Shown piece by piece: positions 12,101 through 23,854 of a stretch of 64,000 nt of DNA. A model generated the notes under the pieces. That model was not told where the DNA came from, ran no database searches, and saw only the letters and a list, made by a program, of their open reading frames with translations. Position numbers and translations under genes: made by a program. Position 1 is the first letter of the stretch. Every line of letters begins with the position of its first letter. Origin of the DNA: Myrica gale (Eukaryota > Streptophyta > Magnoliopsida > Fagales > Myricaceae); the NCBI GenBank assembly GCA_963930655.1, contig OZ005600.1, positions 7,009,501 through 7,073,500 of the forward strand, given 5' to 3'.

Positions 12101-13620
12101 CAAGGTCTTGTTCCCAGCAAGATTGGCAATGTGCTGCAAGGTTAAACAGGAGAACGATGAACCCTTAAGGCATGTAGATAAATTAGCAGGGATCATAAAA
12201 TCTTGAAAACAAAGCATACCTGGTAAAGGGGAATCTTCTTCACCGAGGCACCGGCTTTACAAACAGCTAGGGATACTGCCAGAATAGCATTTGCTCCAAG
12301 CTTGAAAATCAAACGGGAAGAAACATCAATTAGCATGAACTTCATGAGCGTCAAAGAGAAGAAAATGAATTGCAACAAACAACTGGAGACAGCCACAGAA
12401 AAACACTAAACATACCTTCTGCTTGCACCAACCCCATTCGTTAACAGTAGCATCAAGCTCTTGTACCATAAAATTGTCAATTTTGGTCTGCTCTGTTGGG
12501 TCCTACATGAAACAGAAAACACCAGTTGCCGGTTCATCAGTAACCATTCATTTTAGTGAGCTCAAAAGAACTAAACATAGTATTACATAGAAATATAGCA
12601 TTTCCCATACCTTGCCTATCAAAGCAGGTCCAATGATTTTGTTCACATTCTCCACAGCCTAAAACATCAAGAAATCAAACTATTTTAGTTTCACTCCATC
12701 CCCTTAAAATGGCAAAGCGGAGAGAAAGCAGTAAGTAGACGATTTACGCTGAAAAATAGGGGAAATATACTAATTAAACACTGATAGCAGGTAGGATCTC
12801 AGATACAAAAAGACTCCGACCACGCATAAGATCCAATTTAAAACAAACAGAAACATACAACAATTTTTGTTTCTGCCGCTTAACTGACAGATCCATTGAG
12901 CTTTTGTGTCATTGGTTTAGAGATGAGATTACGGCATGATGATTGATCTCACAACAAAAAGGAGGAATACATTTGGTATCAAAGTGGTTAAATTGACTTC
13001 AGTGAACACAAGTAGTAATCGAATACCTTGAGGACACCTTTACCAAGGTAGTCTGATCCCCCATCCCTCAACTCTAGGGCTTCGTATATACCTTTTGAAA
13101 TAAATGAAAGAACGGAGTCACAGGAAACGAATAAATGCGTAGGAATACAAATCGGCAGATATATACATGCACAAAGCGAAACAAAATTACAATCACTGAA
13201 GTAAAAAAAGAACACATGAAAATTGCGAACAGGCATGAGAAATAAACATAATAAGATAAAACAAAACAAAAAACTGCAGAGAACACGGAGCGTTTACCAG
13301 TAGAAGCACCACTTGGCACAGCAGCTCTAGCCAGGGTATCATCAGACAGAATAACCTCAACCTGAAATGCAAATGCATATTCAGACTTTAGTTCTCTGTT
13401 TAAAGCATAACATGCCTCTATTAGATCTCCTTTCTTCTCCTTGCATTTTCTCAGTAATGAACAAAGAAGTCAAGAAGGAAAGCGAGCTTTATGCTAAAAC
13501 TATAGTATCAGAGAACGAAGACAGATCAGACCGCTAAGATCAAAGGGAACTCACTTCGACTGTGGGATTCCCACGGCTGTCGAAGATCTGACGGGCCTTA
13601 ACAAGCTTGATCGTGGCCAT
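9143..13620 (-). CDS. ENO2: Cytosolic enolase (2-phospho-D-glycerate hydro-lyase)
   Basis: Seventeen exons on the minus strand: 13620-13555, 13361-13298, 13091-13027, 12658-12611, 12502-12416, 12300-12220, 12133-12032, 11951-11871, 11781-11707, 11418-11356, 11239-11159, 10975-10781, 10701-10651, 10476-10388, 10263-10212, 9519-9463 and 9223-9143. They total 1338 nt and encode 445 residues, against 444 for Arabidopsis LOS2/ENO2. The product converts 2-phosphoglycerate to phosphoenolpyruvate in glycolysis. Visible motifs are [20 protein letters not shown] at the start, [19 protein letters not shown] (catalytic His and Glu region), [11 protein letters not shown], the enolase signature [14 protein letters not shown] across exons 13 and 14, and the C-terminal PVEPY. 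All splice borders are GT..AG and every junction keeps the frame. Met93 (DNFMVQEL) is kept; from memory, Arabidopsis LOS2 also yields the shorter repressor MBP-1 from a downstream start. No disabling change was seen. Confidence 0.97.
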
Positions 13621-13715
13621 TGTTCGATTCGCAGGATGCTGTTTTCTTACACTCGAACTCTTGTCTTTGCTGGGAAAATGACAAACTTGAGTGGTTTGTG
13701 AGATTTCGTAGGGTC

Positions 13716-13726
13716 ATATATATAAT
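13716..13726 (-). promoter_or_regulatory. Putative TATA box of the enolase gene
   Basis: An alternating TATATATA run at 13717-13724 lies about 100 bp upstream of the enolase start codon at 13620 on the minus strand, a plausible TATA position. It rests on motif and spacing only. Confidence 0.5.
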
Positions 13727-14499
13727 CGTAGCAGGTGGACCGGTGGTCGTCTACTAGAGGCTCACTAGATCTCCGCCGTTCGATCACTGAAACTGAAGGT
13801 CTACTAAACGGCTGTGATCGCTTTTCTTGGCCGACACGGAGGCTCTTAAAATTTGAGTGGGCCCAGTGCACGAGAAGGTGGAATAATTTCAGAATATGCG
13901 GAAAATATTACCGATTGCGTACACAGATTCGCAGGCTGTTCAAGAAAAGAGATTAACGAATTAGTCGAAGGTCAAAAGTGGAATTTTGAGTCCAACAAAA
14001 GAACGAGGAGGCAGTGATTTGGGCAAACAAAGGACACGGAAAGGAAAAAAAACAAAACGGTGCGTACAGATGGTTTTTAGCTATTTAGAGCGGGATTCAC
14101 AATTGTTCGGGAAAGGGCAAATGTGGAACATAATCTGTGTTCTTCAGACGTGAATAGCTCACAGTAGTCAGTAGTGGTTCGATGCTTCTCTTTCCAATCG
14201 AACTGGCTCGCTTGAAAAAAGAAAATGACTAATTCCACACCAATCGAAGCCAAACTTGGGAAAGCGTCCATCCTCTCTATTCTACTCGAAACGATTAGTT
14301 TCCATTGGAGAAATTTGTTTCTGACTACCCAAGCAAAAGCTAAGAAAGTCGATAGTTTTATTTGGTTCAGGTTCTTCGCAAACGGCAATATGCCAATACC
14401 ATGACTATGAAACCGAGGCGTCCATTGTTTTGTGAGAGGGCTACTCAATGTATTAGGCCCATGTGGCATGAGTGCGAATGGAAGGATGCTAAAACTTGT
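13727..14499. other. Enolase upstream region, no gene seen
   Basis: The minus-strand frame 14529-14077 (150 codons) matches no family I recognise and lacks a promoter context. It is probably chance. The rest is noncoding spacer. Confidence 0.5.
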
Positions 14500-14957
14500 A
14501 GAAGCACTGACTACATGCAAGCACTTCATCCATTGGGCGAACTACAACATGTCAACAACCAAGAGATATGTCAAATCACACCTAAATGTTTATTATATCA
14601 TAATCAATTATTATAAATAATATCATAGAAGCACTGACTACATGCAAGCACCTCATCCATTGGGCGAACTACAGCAACCAAGAGATATGTCAAATCACAC
14701 CTAAATGTTTATTGAGTATTTTTTTAGAGTAAAAATTTTGGGTATTGAGGTTTGAGAAATATTATAGAGTAAATATATGTTATTGGAGTTGGTGAAAAAG
14801 TGAAGAGAGAGAAGATTTTTAATAAATATTATAATAATAAAAAATTATGTGGTAAATTTTTTATTAGTAAACCTAAAATTTTGAGCCCAACTAATTGAGC
14901 TCAAACATGCCCATTATATCTTAATCACAGTTATTATAAATAATATCATAATCAATC
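14500..14957. repeat. 127-bp tandem duplication, second unit split by an insertion
   Basis: Unit A (14500-14626) and unit B (from 14627) share AGAAGCACTGACTACATGC onward with few changes and one small deletion. Unit B stops matching at about 14713 and resumes at about 14911 (ATTATATC, then ATTATAAATAATATCAT), so about 200 bp was inserted into it after the duplication. Confidence 0.75.
14714..14912 (-). mobile_element. MITE of a family dispersed in this window
   Basis: The insertion splitting tandem unit B. Read on the minus strand it begins GGGCATGTTTGA and contains the core CTTCTCTCTCTTCACTTTTT, followed by CCAACTCCAATA. This is the same order as the copies near 24881, 47877, 52812 and 62557. 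The flanking ATT may be duplicated. Boundaries are good to a few bases because unit A supplies the empty site. Confidence 0.65.
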
Positions 14958-16600
14958 TAGATATTTGTTATAATATATCAAAGATTCGAGTTTATATCTT
15001 TATGACTTAAAGATTCAATTTAAATCTATAAATATTTTCTTATTGTAATTTATATTTTCTCTATAAATAGAGATTTTTAATTTGTAATTTGTATGGACTA
15101 ATGATACAAAATACAATCTTAAATAACTTTTACGGTATAAGTAAGTTTTATAGACCGAAACATTTAAACGAAAGAGAATATTTATCTTCTGACCATAGTG
15201 TTTCAGCATAGTTTATCTTTTTCTTTCAATATTAATGTTGTGTGAAAGAACAATGAAAAACAAAGGAATTGGTCATAGCTTAATTGTAGAACCAGAACAT
15301 AAAAAAATATGTATGGTTTCTATACCAAGTGATTGCTATTTTTTGCCTTGTCTTTTTAAAAAAACTACACTTTATAACAAGGATTATCTGTAACGACTTT
15401 TTAGATCTAAGATATTGTGTGAGAAATGCTTTGATTGTCTCGGTGTGCAATTAGAAAAATCTGCGCCCGTTGATCCGATGGTATTTTTCTTTCTTCTTAG
15501 TTTCCTAATCATAATATGTAGTCATGTCATTAAAAATTTGGTGTCACATCGTGCGCGTCCATATTCATGGCCAAATTAACTAGAATTACGGATGCAAGTT
15601 TGGGTTTAGATTTTGTCGGTATTAATGCAGATGAGAAAACCAGAACGTGTATCCGTCCTTTTGCCTATAATCTATATTGCTTTTATCAGCTTAGCTGGAT
15701 GTGCATATTGGAAGATGTTAATGACAGATGGGGTCAACTGTGGTTCAGCTGACATGAGCTTGAGAGGGCTGGCGTTCGCGGGAAGTTTTCACATAGGACG
15801 CAACTATTTGAAAAGGAAGAAGAAAAACCATATGCGGATGAACAAGACTATCAGTTCTGAGATTCAAGCAAGAGTTTAGGAGAAACATATGGATGTGATT
15901 AGCTTTTGAAACCGCAGATGTGAATCTTGTCAATCACATCTGTGTGCTTGTATAGACCATTTGATATCAGATTGGTTTCCGAAATAAAAAATCACACTCC
16001 CAATTCCGCCTCTAATTTATGATCTGCTTTTAAGCGTTAAGGTCTTACTATATACATTAGTTTTCAAGTCGTTATCATTCATTTGTATTAGCACTCCTCG
16101 ATCACAGCGAAAGGTCAAGATAGTTCATTTGGCCGCATTAAATAAAGACACGCTCAACAGCAACCGGACTTAATAATGATCAATACAGAAGCCAAAGTGT
16201 TAGGTTCTCAGTCACTTTTATAAGGTCAAACAAACATCAAAGATTTTTTTTTTCCATCTTCCTATTCACCGCTAACCCAATATTTCATCCTATCTCTAGT
16301 TTGTTTTTTCCATTACAATGGAAGAATTGTTTTCTGTCTCTTTAATGGTAGGAAAATCTTAAAATATGGGTTTGGTTGGTGATGTCAACCCGGACGACAT
16401 AGAAGTTCCATGTGAGGTTGTTGTGTGGTACAATGGTCTCTCAATAAGTTAATGCCCCGCGGCTCACAATACATGGGGTAAGAAGCTTCCCAGCTGCATT
16501 CAATGATCCATGATTAAACAATAGCATACAATATTCAACTCTCTTTGGCTTTTCACACACCTCACCTTGCGCCATTTAGCCGTCTACTCGAGCCCTGATA
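14958..16600. other. Intergenic, no gene seen
   Basis: AT-rich spacer with only short, unconvincing frames (for example 15567-15879). No mobile element ends recognised. Confidence 0.5.
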
Positions 16601-16636
16601 CAAAGCTTCCTTCATACACTTTTCTCCATAGAAGGC

Positions 16637-16643
16637 TATAAAT
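16637..16643 (+). promoter_or_regulatory. TATA box of the DUF761-type gene
   Basis: TATAAAT lies 124 bp upstream of the start codon at 16761, with a CT-rich leader between them. This supports transcription on the plus strand. Confidence 0.6.
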
Positions 16644-16760
16644 GGGCTTCACATGCGCGGTGCGCCAGTCTGCTCATATCCAGTGGCCATCTCTCTTAAC
16701 TCTAACTCGCTTCCAGCTTTTGGTTGACTGGTTTTTTTTTCCCTCTCAAATTTTCCGACC

Positions 16761-17180
16761 ATGTTTGATTCGATGTTAGAGTTGATAACTCAGGCTGCTT
16801 CCAACTCTGTGTTCGTCTTCTGTTTCTGCAATTTGATCATTGTCTTCATCCTTATGGGTTCGAAATCCATCTCCAACTATGATCAAGAAGGTGAAATTCC
16901 TCTCTCAGTGATCAACAACGCAAGCACAGATCATAGACTAGGGACAAACAGAGAGCAGTTTTTGGATGACAACGAATTTTCAAGAAATGCCAATGAGGTG
17001 CCAGTTTCCCAAGAAGCACCTGTTGTTGACAATCATGAAAACGGTAGCGGCAATAACAGGGATAAGGATGATGATGGTCATGGTGATAGTGATGAGCTAA
17101 GAAGAAGAGTAGAAGAATTTATAGAGAAGATCAACAAAGGATGGAGAGCTGAATTGTCGGGGTCAGCGCGACTAGTCTAG
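16761..17180 (+). CDS. Small DUF761 / cotton-fibre-expressed-type protein
   Basis: Single-exon gene of 139 residues. Residues about 12-33 are hydrophobic (SNSVFVFCFCNLIIVFILMG) and may be a membrane anchor. The middle is polar and acidic with several Asn/Asp runs. The C-terminal segment DELRRRVEEFIEKINKGWR (about 112-130) matches the short DUF761 motif of plant proteins whose biochemical role is unknown. A TATA box 124 bp upstream and AATAAA signals near 17382-17395 fit a real short transcript. The hydrophobic N-terminus plus C-terminal DUF761 is the usual layout of this family. No function is claimed. Confidence 0.75.
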   Translation: MFDSMLELITQAASNSVFVFCFCNLIIVFILMGSKSISNYDQEGEIPLSVINNASTDHRLGTNREQFLDDNEFSRNANEVPVSQEAPVVDNHENGSGNNRDKDDDGHGDSDELRRRVEEFIEKINKGWRAELSGSARLV

Positions 17181-17850
17181 TGTGGCATGGGCCTGCACTG
17201 TGAATTTGAACGAGTTCTTTCCGGCACTATTGCCTGGAACTTCTGTAATTATAATTGTAGTCCTGAAAAGACTGTACCAGGAAATTTTGATTGTAATCTT
17301 AGAAGCAATGATCTTAGACACTGGTGGTGTTCTGTTCTATCTATTGATTGCATCTGGAGTACTGAGGTAGCTGTTTTTCTAATAAATTAATAATAAAACT
17401 TTACTACCTTGATTAAATCAAATAAAACGCCAAGTATGATTATCCTCTAACTAGTGCAGTAGTGCTGCGTACAATTTTGTTAATAGATTTTGGTTCTCCC
17501 TCACATGGAAGAGGGGGTAAAGCAGAGAAAAAGGGTATGAAAGCATCTTGTGGGACTGCAATAGACGCTCTTTATCTTTCTTCGTACTTTCTTTTCTTTT
17601 GGTTTTTTTAAGAATAAATTATCCAATCTCTATGCGGAGACGTAGACAAGAGATCCTTTCCTCTCTCTTTTTCACCACGTTTTATTCTGGGAAGAGGATG
17701 ACGATGTTGACCTGTGAACTGAACCGTAATCTTATGTTTAACCATAAGATTCTTGAGTCTCAGACCACTATGGATGTCACCTAGCTAGTAGTAGCAGAGC
17801 ATTTGTTTTTTTTTTTTTTCATGCAGCGCAGGGAAAACATAAGCAAATAA
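17181..17850. other. 3' flank of the DUF761 gene, no further gene seen
   Basis: Contains probable polyadenylation signals (AATAAA-like near 17382-17395) and a T-rich run at 17803-17819. Short frames here look like chance. Confidence 0.5.
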
Positions 17851-17851
17851 A

Positions 17852-18070
17852 TCCACTCGGATAGCGCAGGTGGCAGCAAGGTCCCTGAGAGTGTGGGTTA
17901 GCCCCACACTAACGGGTTTAAATCACCACTTGCGCAAAAAAATCGCGACTTAAATGGAGGCCGGTCAGTTTCTCCTAAATTTGCTGTAGCGTTAAGCTCA
18001 ACTCGTGCAGATATTGAACTAGGTCTATCTAAGTCCGGTGTAAGTGAATAGGTGACCAGATTTTTTTTCT
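17852..18070 (+). mobile_element. tRNA-derived SINE
   Basis: The A box TAGCGCAGGTGG (17862-17873) fits the polymerase III consensus exactly. A B-box-like GGTTTAAATC (about 17915-17924) lies about 50 bp downstream, as in a tRNA head. The body GCGTTAAGCTCAACTCGTGC is shared with the minus-strand SINE at 37430-37704, showing a dispersed family. The 3' end runs into a T-rich tract at 18061-18068. No target duplication was established. Confidence 0.65.
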
Positions 18071-18249
18071 CATTACCCAAAAACAAGAAAATATAAGCAA
18101 TAGGCTAAATTGATTTTTTATTCTTAAGGGAATATATATATATATATTTCATCTGAGGTGGGTCAATCCCCTCATACAACCAAAGCAAAGAAGAAAATTG
18201 TTCAGAAAAAACATGGAGTCCTCCAATCTCAATTTTGGAGGCGGCCCAA

Positions 18250-19945
18250 CGAGCGAGAGAGTGCGTAATAGAATTTGCACTTCTATTTACAAGACTAACA
18301 GACCATTCTTGTGAGTAGGAAAGAAGATACCAAACATCCCAAATGACGTTGCTGATACGCCAATCACCACACTTAAGGGAAGGTTTTGAAGGATTTTATC
18401 ACAAGAGATGAATCACTTTCGAAGATAATGTGCTGCCAACCACATCTAGCCGCTTCAGCTGTCCCAGCTTTACAGCAAATGCTTCACCCTCCACAGGAGA
18501 ACCCACATTAATCTTCTCAGTAAGAGCACCCACCACCACTCCATGATAGTCACGAAAAACCACCGTTGCTATTGCAAAACTGTCTCTCACAGCAACGACA
18601 TAATTAATCTTGATAAAGAGGGGTCAGGGGAGGGGGTGGACGCCAAATGCATTGGCATGTCACATGTTTAAAGTTCTAGGCCTCCAAATGCTTATAAGAC
18701 AATTTGTTGATACTAGAAGCAAGGACAAGTACATTCAGCGGTTGTGCTTCATGGACCAGTTTATTATGACTACACCAAATCATATCAAACATATTGGAGG
18801 CAAAGAGCTGAAATCTATGAATATCATCTGGCGGGATACCAAGATGTTGATCAGGACAAAAAAGGCACTCAAGCCACTCTTCCATGGAAAGGTGAGCAAT
18901 TTTCAAAGAGTCCAAAGGCCATGGAGCAAGACGCCATAAGGTTTGAGCACTATCACATTCCAACCAGAGATGTGCCACAGTTTCAGTTATGGAGGTACAC
19001 AAAAAATAAACCGATGGCACCCCAATTCTATCACCAAGCCGAGACACAACCTTACCCCTTGTAGGCAAAATATCCCACATAATTTTCCAAAGAAGAAATT
19101 TCAACCGATCATGTAATTGAGCCTCCAGAGTTGTTTCCAAAAAGGTGGACCTAGAGGAGATAAGGATGAGGCATACTCTATTATTAAGGATTTGTACATA
19201 GATTTCACAAAGAAGCAGCCCGACTGCTCCAAAGACCAACACAGAGTATCAACTCTAGGGATAATAGGAAGAGAGATGCGTTGAATAGCATTAACCGAGT
19301 CCTCGGTAAAAAGTGTCTCAATTTTGGTAGGTTCCAAAGTGGTTGGTCATGATTGAAAAGATAAGCAACATGCATATCCCTCTACTCGAGTCGAAGTTGG
19401 TCAGTGCGCGATTGAGGCAAAAATTTGAGGAAGGGACGGAATCCAAGGGCCAATCCAGACATTGATACAAAGGTCATCCCCAATCAAATGGCAGGCCCCG
19501 ACTTTCAATAGGGATAAAGTCTTGACAATACCACACCAAATCCAAGAAGGGGAAGATCCTCTCTCCAAATTCCAGCAAATACAGCCAGGATGATACTTAC
19601 TCTTTAGAAGCTTTACCCATAAGTTGTCATTAACCAAGAAACGCCAAGCCAACTTGGATATAAGAGCAATATTCAGATCCTGAAAATTGCGAAAGCCTAA
19701 ACTTCCAGCCCCCTAAGGGGTATAGATAGGTCGCCACGAGTGTAAGAAAAGATTATGGGGTTTATCAAGCCGAAACCCCCACCAGAACAAATGTGAATAG
19801 CTACAGACCTGATCAAAGTAAATCTCCCGGCTTGGAAAAGTAATTTGGCTTGCCAGCCCGCCATTTTACCCAAAATTTTCCCTTTAATTTCTTCTAGGGC
19901 CAAACCTTTGGACCGCGGGATTAATAACGGAATTCCCAAGGTCAT
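18250..19945 (-). pseudogene. LINE ORF2 3' part: RT thumb, zinc-binding and RNase H remnants
   Basis: Frames at 19945-19697, 19652-19401, 19242-18676 and 18590-18399 give consecutive pieces of a LINE ORF2 C-terminus. These are LGIPLLIPRSKGLALEEIKG, then WIGPWIPSLPQ, then the zf-RVT-like segment LWKIMWDILPTRGKV with HLWLECDSAQTLW, then an RNase H segment with VVFRDYHG and EGEAFAVKLG. The pieces lie in different frames, showing indels. Confidence 0.8.
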
Positions 19946-20525
19946 GTTCGTTTTGTAAATTTTCGGAGGATTCGCATTCGAACTTGTTCATGTTCGGCGA
20001 GTTTGAGTTGCATTTTAGGATTCGACATAAAATATTTCGAAAATCCCCTGAAAAAGCTGATGTTTAATAACTAAAAGACCCTCCAACAAAACTTAAAGAA
20101 CAGAAAACGTTAAGGACAAAATGGGATTATGACCCTACTCCTGCATCCGGACTGCAGCAAAGCTTCTGTGTCCCTTGCGCCAGTGCGGCTTGTTCCCTGC
20201 GCCAGTGCGTCGTGTCTCATGCATGTCGCTTTGAATAGTCGAACAAAATGCCTCTCTTCACAAAAGCAATTGTGGGACTTTATCTCACTTTTGTCGTTTT
20301 CTGATTTTATGATTTTTTTTGTTTTTTTTGTTAAATATCTTTAAGATATTCAAATTTTAATAAAATAATTAATAAATTCGAAAAAAAAATAAAAACAAAT
20401 TTAAAAATCATCATTATTTTTTTACACATCATCAATCTCTACACAAACACCAATACAACTTTAACAACACCTAAAAATTCACAAAACTCTTCAAATCCTA
20501 CAAAACTATTCAACACGAACATCAC
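19941..20525. mobile_element. Inverted-repeat element inserted in the LINE reverse transcriptase
   Basis: The ends are GTCATGTTCGTTTTG (19941) and CAACACGAACATCAC (20525), inverted repeats with two mismatches. CCAAG (perhaps CCCAAG) lies directly on both sides (19936-19940 and 20526-20530). Removing the element and one copy restores continuity of the LINE frame into LGIPLL. The interior is AT-rich and noncoding. Superfamily is unsure: a 5-6 bp duplication fits neither hAT (8) nor Mutator (9) cleanly. Confidence 0.75.
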
Positions 20526-20599
20526 CCAAGTGTTTTGACTTAGAAGATAGTTTTTTTTAGACCAAATAAATCTTTAATAGCAAGCATCGGTTGGGCCGG

Positions 20600-21540
20600 G
20601 AAATTGTTGCTAAAATGAATGGAAGACTTCTCGCAATTAATTTTCTGGCTTGACCAAAGACATATATTTCTCTAGGCACCCTATGATAGTTTCTGAATTT
20701 TACCATTTTGTCATTGCAAAAATGAGCAAGTCATCCGCAAATAGTAAATGAGATATAATAGGAGCACCCCGCCCAATCTTGATGCCCCTCAAAAGACCTT
20801 CATTCTCGGACTTAATGAGTAACCGAGATAAGACCTCCGAACATAGAATGAATAAAAAGGGCGAAATCGGATCACCTTGACGGAGCCCTTTAGAGGGATG
20901 AAAATCGGTATAAGGACCATATTCAAAAGAATAGAAAAATGAGAGGAACTCAAACAAAGATTAATCCAAGAGAGCCACTAAAACCGAAATTCTCCATAAC
21001 TTGTAGAACAAAGGACCACTCCACCCTATCATAAGCCTTCTCCATATCCGCCTTAATCATAATCCAACCCCCCTTTACCACGCTTATGACCCATAACATG
21101 AAATAAATAAGCAGCAACAATAAAGTTGTCTTGAATAACCTTCCCCGGCACAAAGGCAAACTGATAAGAAGAGATTAATTTTGATATTAGAGGTTTGAGA
21201 ATCTGTCAAAATCTTCGAAATCAGTTTCTGAATGACGTTGCAAAAGCTGATTGGGCGAAATTGCCCCACCTTAGAAACACCATCCACTTTCGGAATGAGT
21301 ACCAAGTGAGTTCGGTTCAATTCCAAAGGCAACCGATTGCATAGAAAAAAATCCTACACTATTTTTATCACATCTGTCCTAACAATATTCCAAAAATGCT
21401 TGTAGAATAAGACCGTCATACCATCGGGACTGAGAGATTTTTCAGGACTCATTTGCCGAAGAGTAGGAAAAATTCCAGCCTCATCTGGTATGCGGGTAAG
21501 CAGTTCATTATCCAAAGCTATAATTTCTGGAGCAATCACC
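20600..21540 (-). pseudogene. LINE reverse transcriptase remnant
   Basis: Minus-strand frames give RT blocks in order: SPEKSLSPDGMTVLFYKHFW, THLVLIPKVDGVSKVGQFRP, KADMEKAYDRVEWSFV, GLRQGDPISPFLFILCSEVL and LLFADDLLIFA, the last carrying the catalytic FADD box. The blocks are spread over several frames between 21539 and 20700, so the enzyme is not intact. Confidence 0.9.
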
Positions 21541-22035
21541 TCGTCAAGATCATTCGGGAAATTAGGAATTCAGAATAAAACGAAGCATAAAAATGAACAA
21601 GTTCATCACCCAGAGCTTTGCGCCCAGTAATCCACGCACCATGGTCTGCCTGCAATCTCTCAATTCGGTTTCTGGATCTCCAAATAACAGTAGAGGGTGG
21701 AAAAAACGAGTGTTGAGGTCACTGGAGGTCAGCCACTCCACCCGCTACCGTTGCTTCCACAACAATTCTTCCCTTTTCCAAAGCTCATCAAGCTCCAACA
21801 AGAGACTACCCTCCAGCCCAAGTGACTCATCCGTTTACTCCTCTTGCTGACGATCACTTAAGAGATTGGAAACAATTTTGATAGAAGCTGTGATATGCCC
21901 AAATGTAGCTTTATTCCACTGCCGCAAATCCACTTTAACAGCTTGCAATTTATGGCCCAAAATCCATCCAGGAAAACCACAAAAATTTCGACTCCAAACT
22001 TGAGCGATAACTTCATAGCAAGACTAATTTCTAAG

Positions 22036-22791
22036 TCAAAATCCTTGAAATTTAAAAGAATGTGGGACCAAAAAATCAAAGCCCATCATATTGAGAATAA
22101 TTGGGGTATGATCCGAAGGAGCTATAACGTGGTGAATTATATTAGCGTTTGGAAACGCCGGCTGCCAAGGAAGGTTAGCAATGTCGCGGTCAATACGCTC
22201 CCGGTTAGACCAAGTAAATTTCCTACCCGGAAGTCTCAAGTCCACGTAACCATTAACATGCATGAAGTAAGCCAGCCCGCGAGATGTGGAGGTCCGAACC
22301 ATTCTTCCTCCTCTCTTTTCTTCTTGGCTGAACAGGTCATTAAAGTCACCGAGACAAATACGCGGAAAACCAAAATTACTTTGAAGGAGCTGCACGACAT
22401 TCCAAAAAAATTCCTTTTCACCCCCACCGAGTAGGACCATAGACAAGAGTGCATAAAAAAAAGAGGGGAGTCAGTGACAGATTGAAACAACATATGAGTA
22501 ATATTGGGGAGCTCAGCAAAACCACCATCTTAAGGTTCGGTCTCCAACATAAAGCCAATCCCCTTTCGCTGCCCAAGGGGGAGCAAATAAGAAAAAGGAA
22601 AAACGAATGGACTTCATAGTATGCCGGATAACATCATCACAACATTTAGTTTCCACAAAAAAAATGCAAATGGGGTCAAACTCTTTGATGAGCACTTTCA
22701 GCGCTCTAGACGCCGCGGGTCTCCTAAGACCCCGACAATTCCAAGAAATAAGTCTTATGGCGCGGGTTGGGGGCAAAATAAGGCCTGCCAC
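22036..22791 (-). pseudogene. LINE endonuclease remnant
   Basis: Frame 22791-22513 starts with RAIRLISWNCRGLRRP and FVETK, the N-terminal part of exonuclease-endonuclease-phosphatase domains of plant LINEs. Frame 22446-22036 continues with ICLGDFNDLF, the RLPGRKFTWSNRERIDRDI block and IAPSDHTPI. The change of frame between the two shows an indel near 22500. Confidence 0.85.
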
Positions 22792-23099
22792 CCCAGCCGT
22801 TGGAATGTCAACAATCCGTTCGGAGGTTTCACCCCAGCAGTAAGATCGGTGATGTTCTTTTCACAGAGAGACAGATTTTCTCCTTTCAGGACGATTTCTA
22901 CCACTGTTGGTGCCGCTACCAATCAGAGCTGCAAGGGACAATTCACTTCCCTCGAAAGAGAAGTTTTCCACAACCTTCAATTTCTTAGATGGAGAGAAAG
23001 AGGACTGAGCAGATACAGAAGATAACTTACGCTTACGAGCTCCTAGAGACCCCTCAGAATGATCAGCAACCAGAGCACCCAAGGTATGGCCGATCGAAG

Positions 23100-23854
23100 G
23101 GTCATAGCACGTGGCCTTCCTTTGTGTTGCCTGGTGGGTTTGTGGTGCTTAGCAATTTATTGAGGAAGTTGAGGGCATCAATAATAGGAGTTTCACAAGC
23201 AGCAACAGAGGGAAGAGGGAAATTATCATCTCGACACTCACGATGATCTGGGCTTAAACTCCCAACAGCCCCCTCAGAGGACGACTCAGAAGCCCACCCC
23301 TGAGAAAACATAGAAGCACCAAGGGTAGGCACATATGTTGGCTGAATAAATTCAGAGTTGCTTTTATCCTCAACAAAACCTTTCCGATGGATCGAGGAAT
23401 ACCCTTCTCTATCAGCACTGGAGATAGTTTGTGGGAATGACGAACTTTCCCTGGCTCGTGGACCACCCGCCATTGCATTCTCGCAACACGGGCAAATCTC
23501 TCCTTATCTTCTTCCGACGAGAAAGTAAACAGAAATTTATTCGGCCCTGCATCTTCAATTTGGAAATCACGCAATAAATGCCACCCCAATCGGATAACCA
23601 GAAAAATAATCCTGTTTCAAATGAATCTTTCTGTAGACTAGTCGACCAACCAGAATTCTTTTCGACGTCTGAATAGCTGATGAAGAATCAAAGCTCAGGA
23701 GAAAGGACAAATCATCCCAAGAAATATCACGCGTACGCACCGTAATATCAGCAATTTTCCGGTCCAAATCACCCCGTCGGAGGCTCCATTGGAGAGGAGG
23801 AACCAACAAGAGAGAAATCACAGCAAGAAAAACCAAGAAGCGGCAAACAACAGG
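23100..23854 (-). pseudogene. LINE ORF1 (DUF4283 gag-like) remnant
   Basis: Frame 23872-23567 gives KRILVGRLVYRKIHLKQDYF, and frame 23589-23254 continues with FQIEDAGPNKFLFTFSSEED. Together they form the DUF4283 domain typical of plant LINE/gag-like ORF1 proteins. A frame change near 23580 breaks the domain. A lysine-rich end (KRKLSS near 23040) resembles the nucleic-acid-binding tail. Confidence 0.7.

Noticed and set aside
14077..14529. 150-codon minus-strand frame upstream of enolase
   Set aside because: No family resemblance and its start lies in the tandem-repeat unit. Treated as chance.
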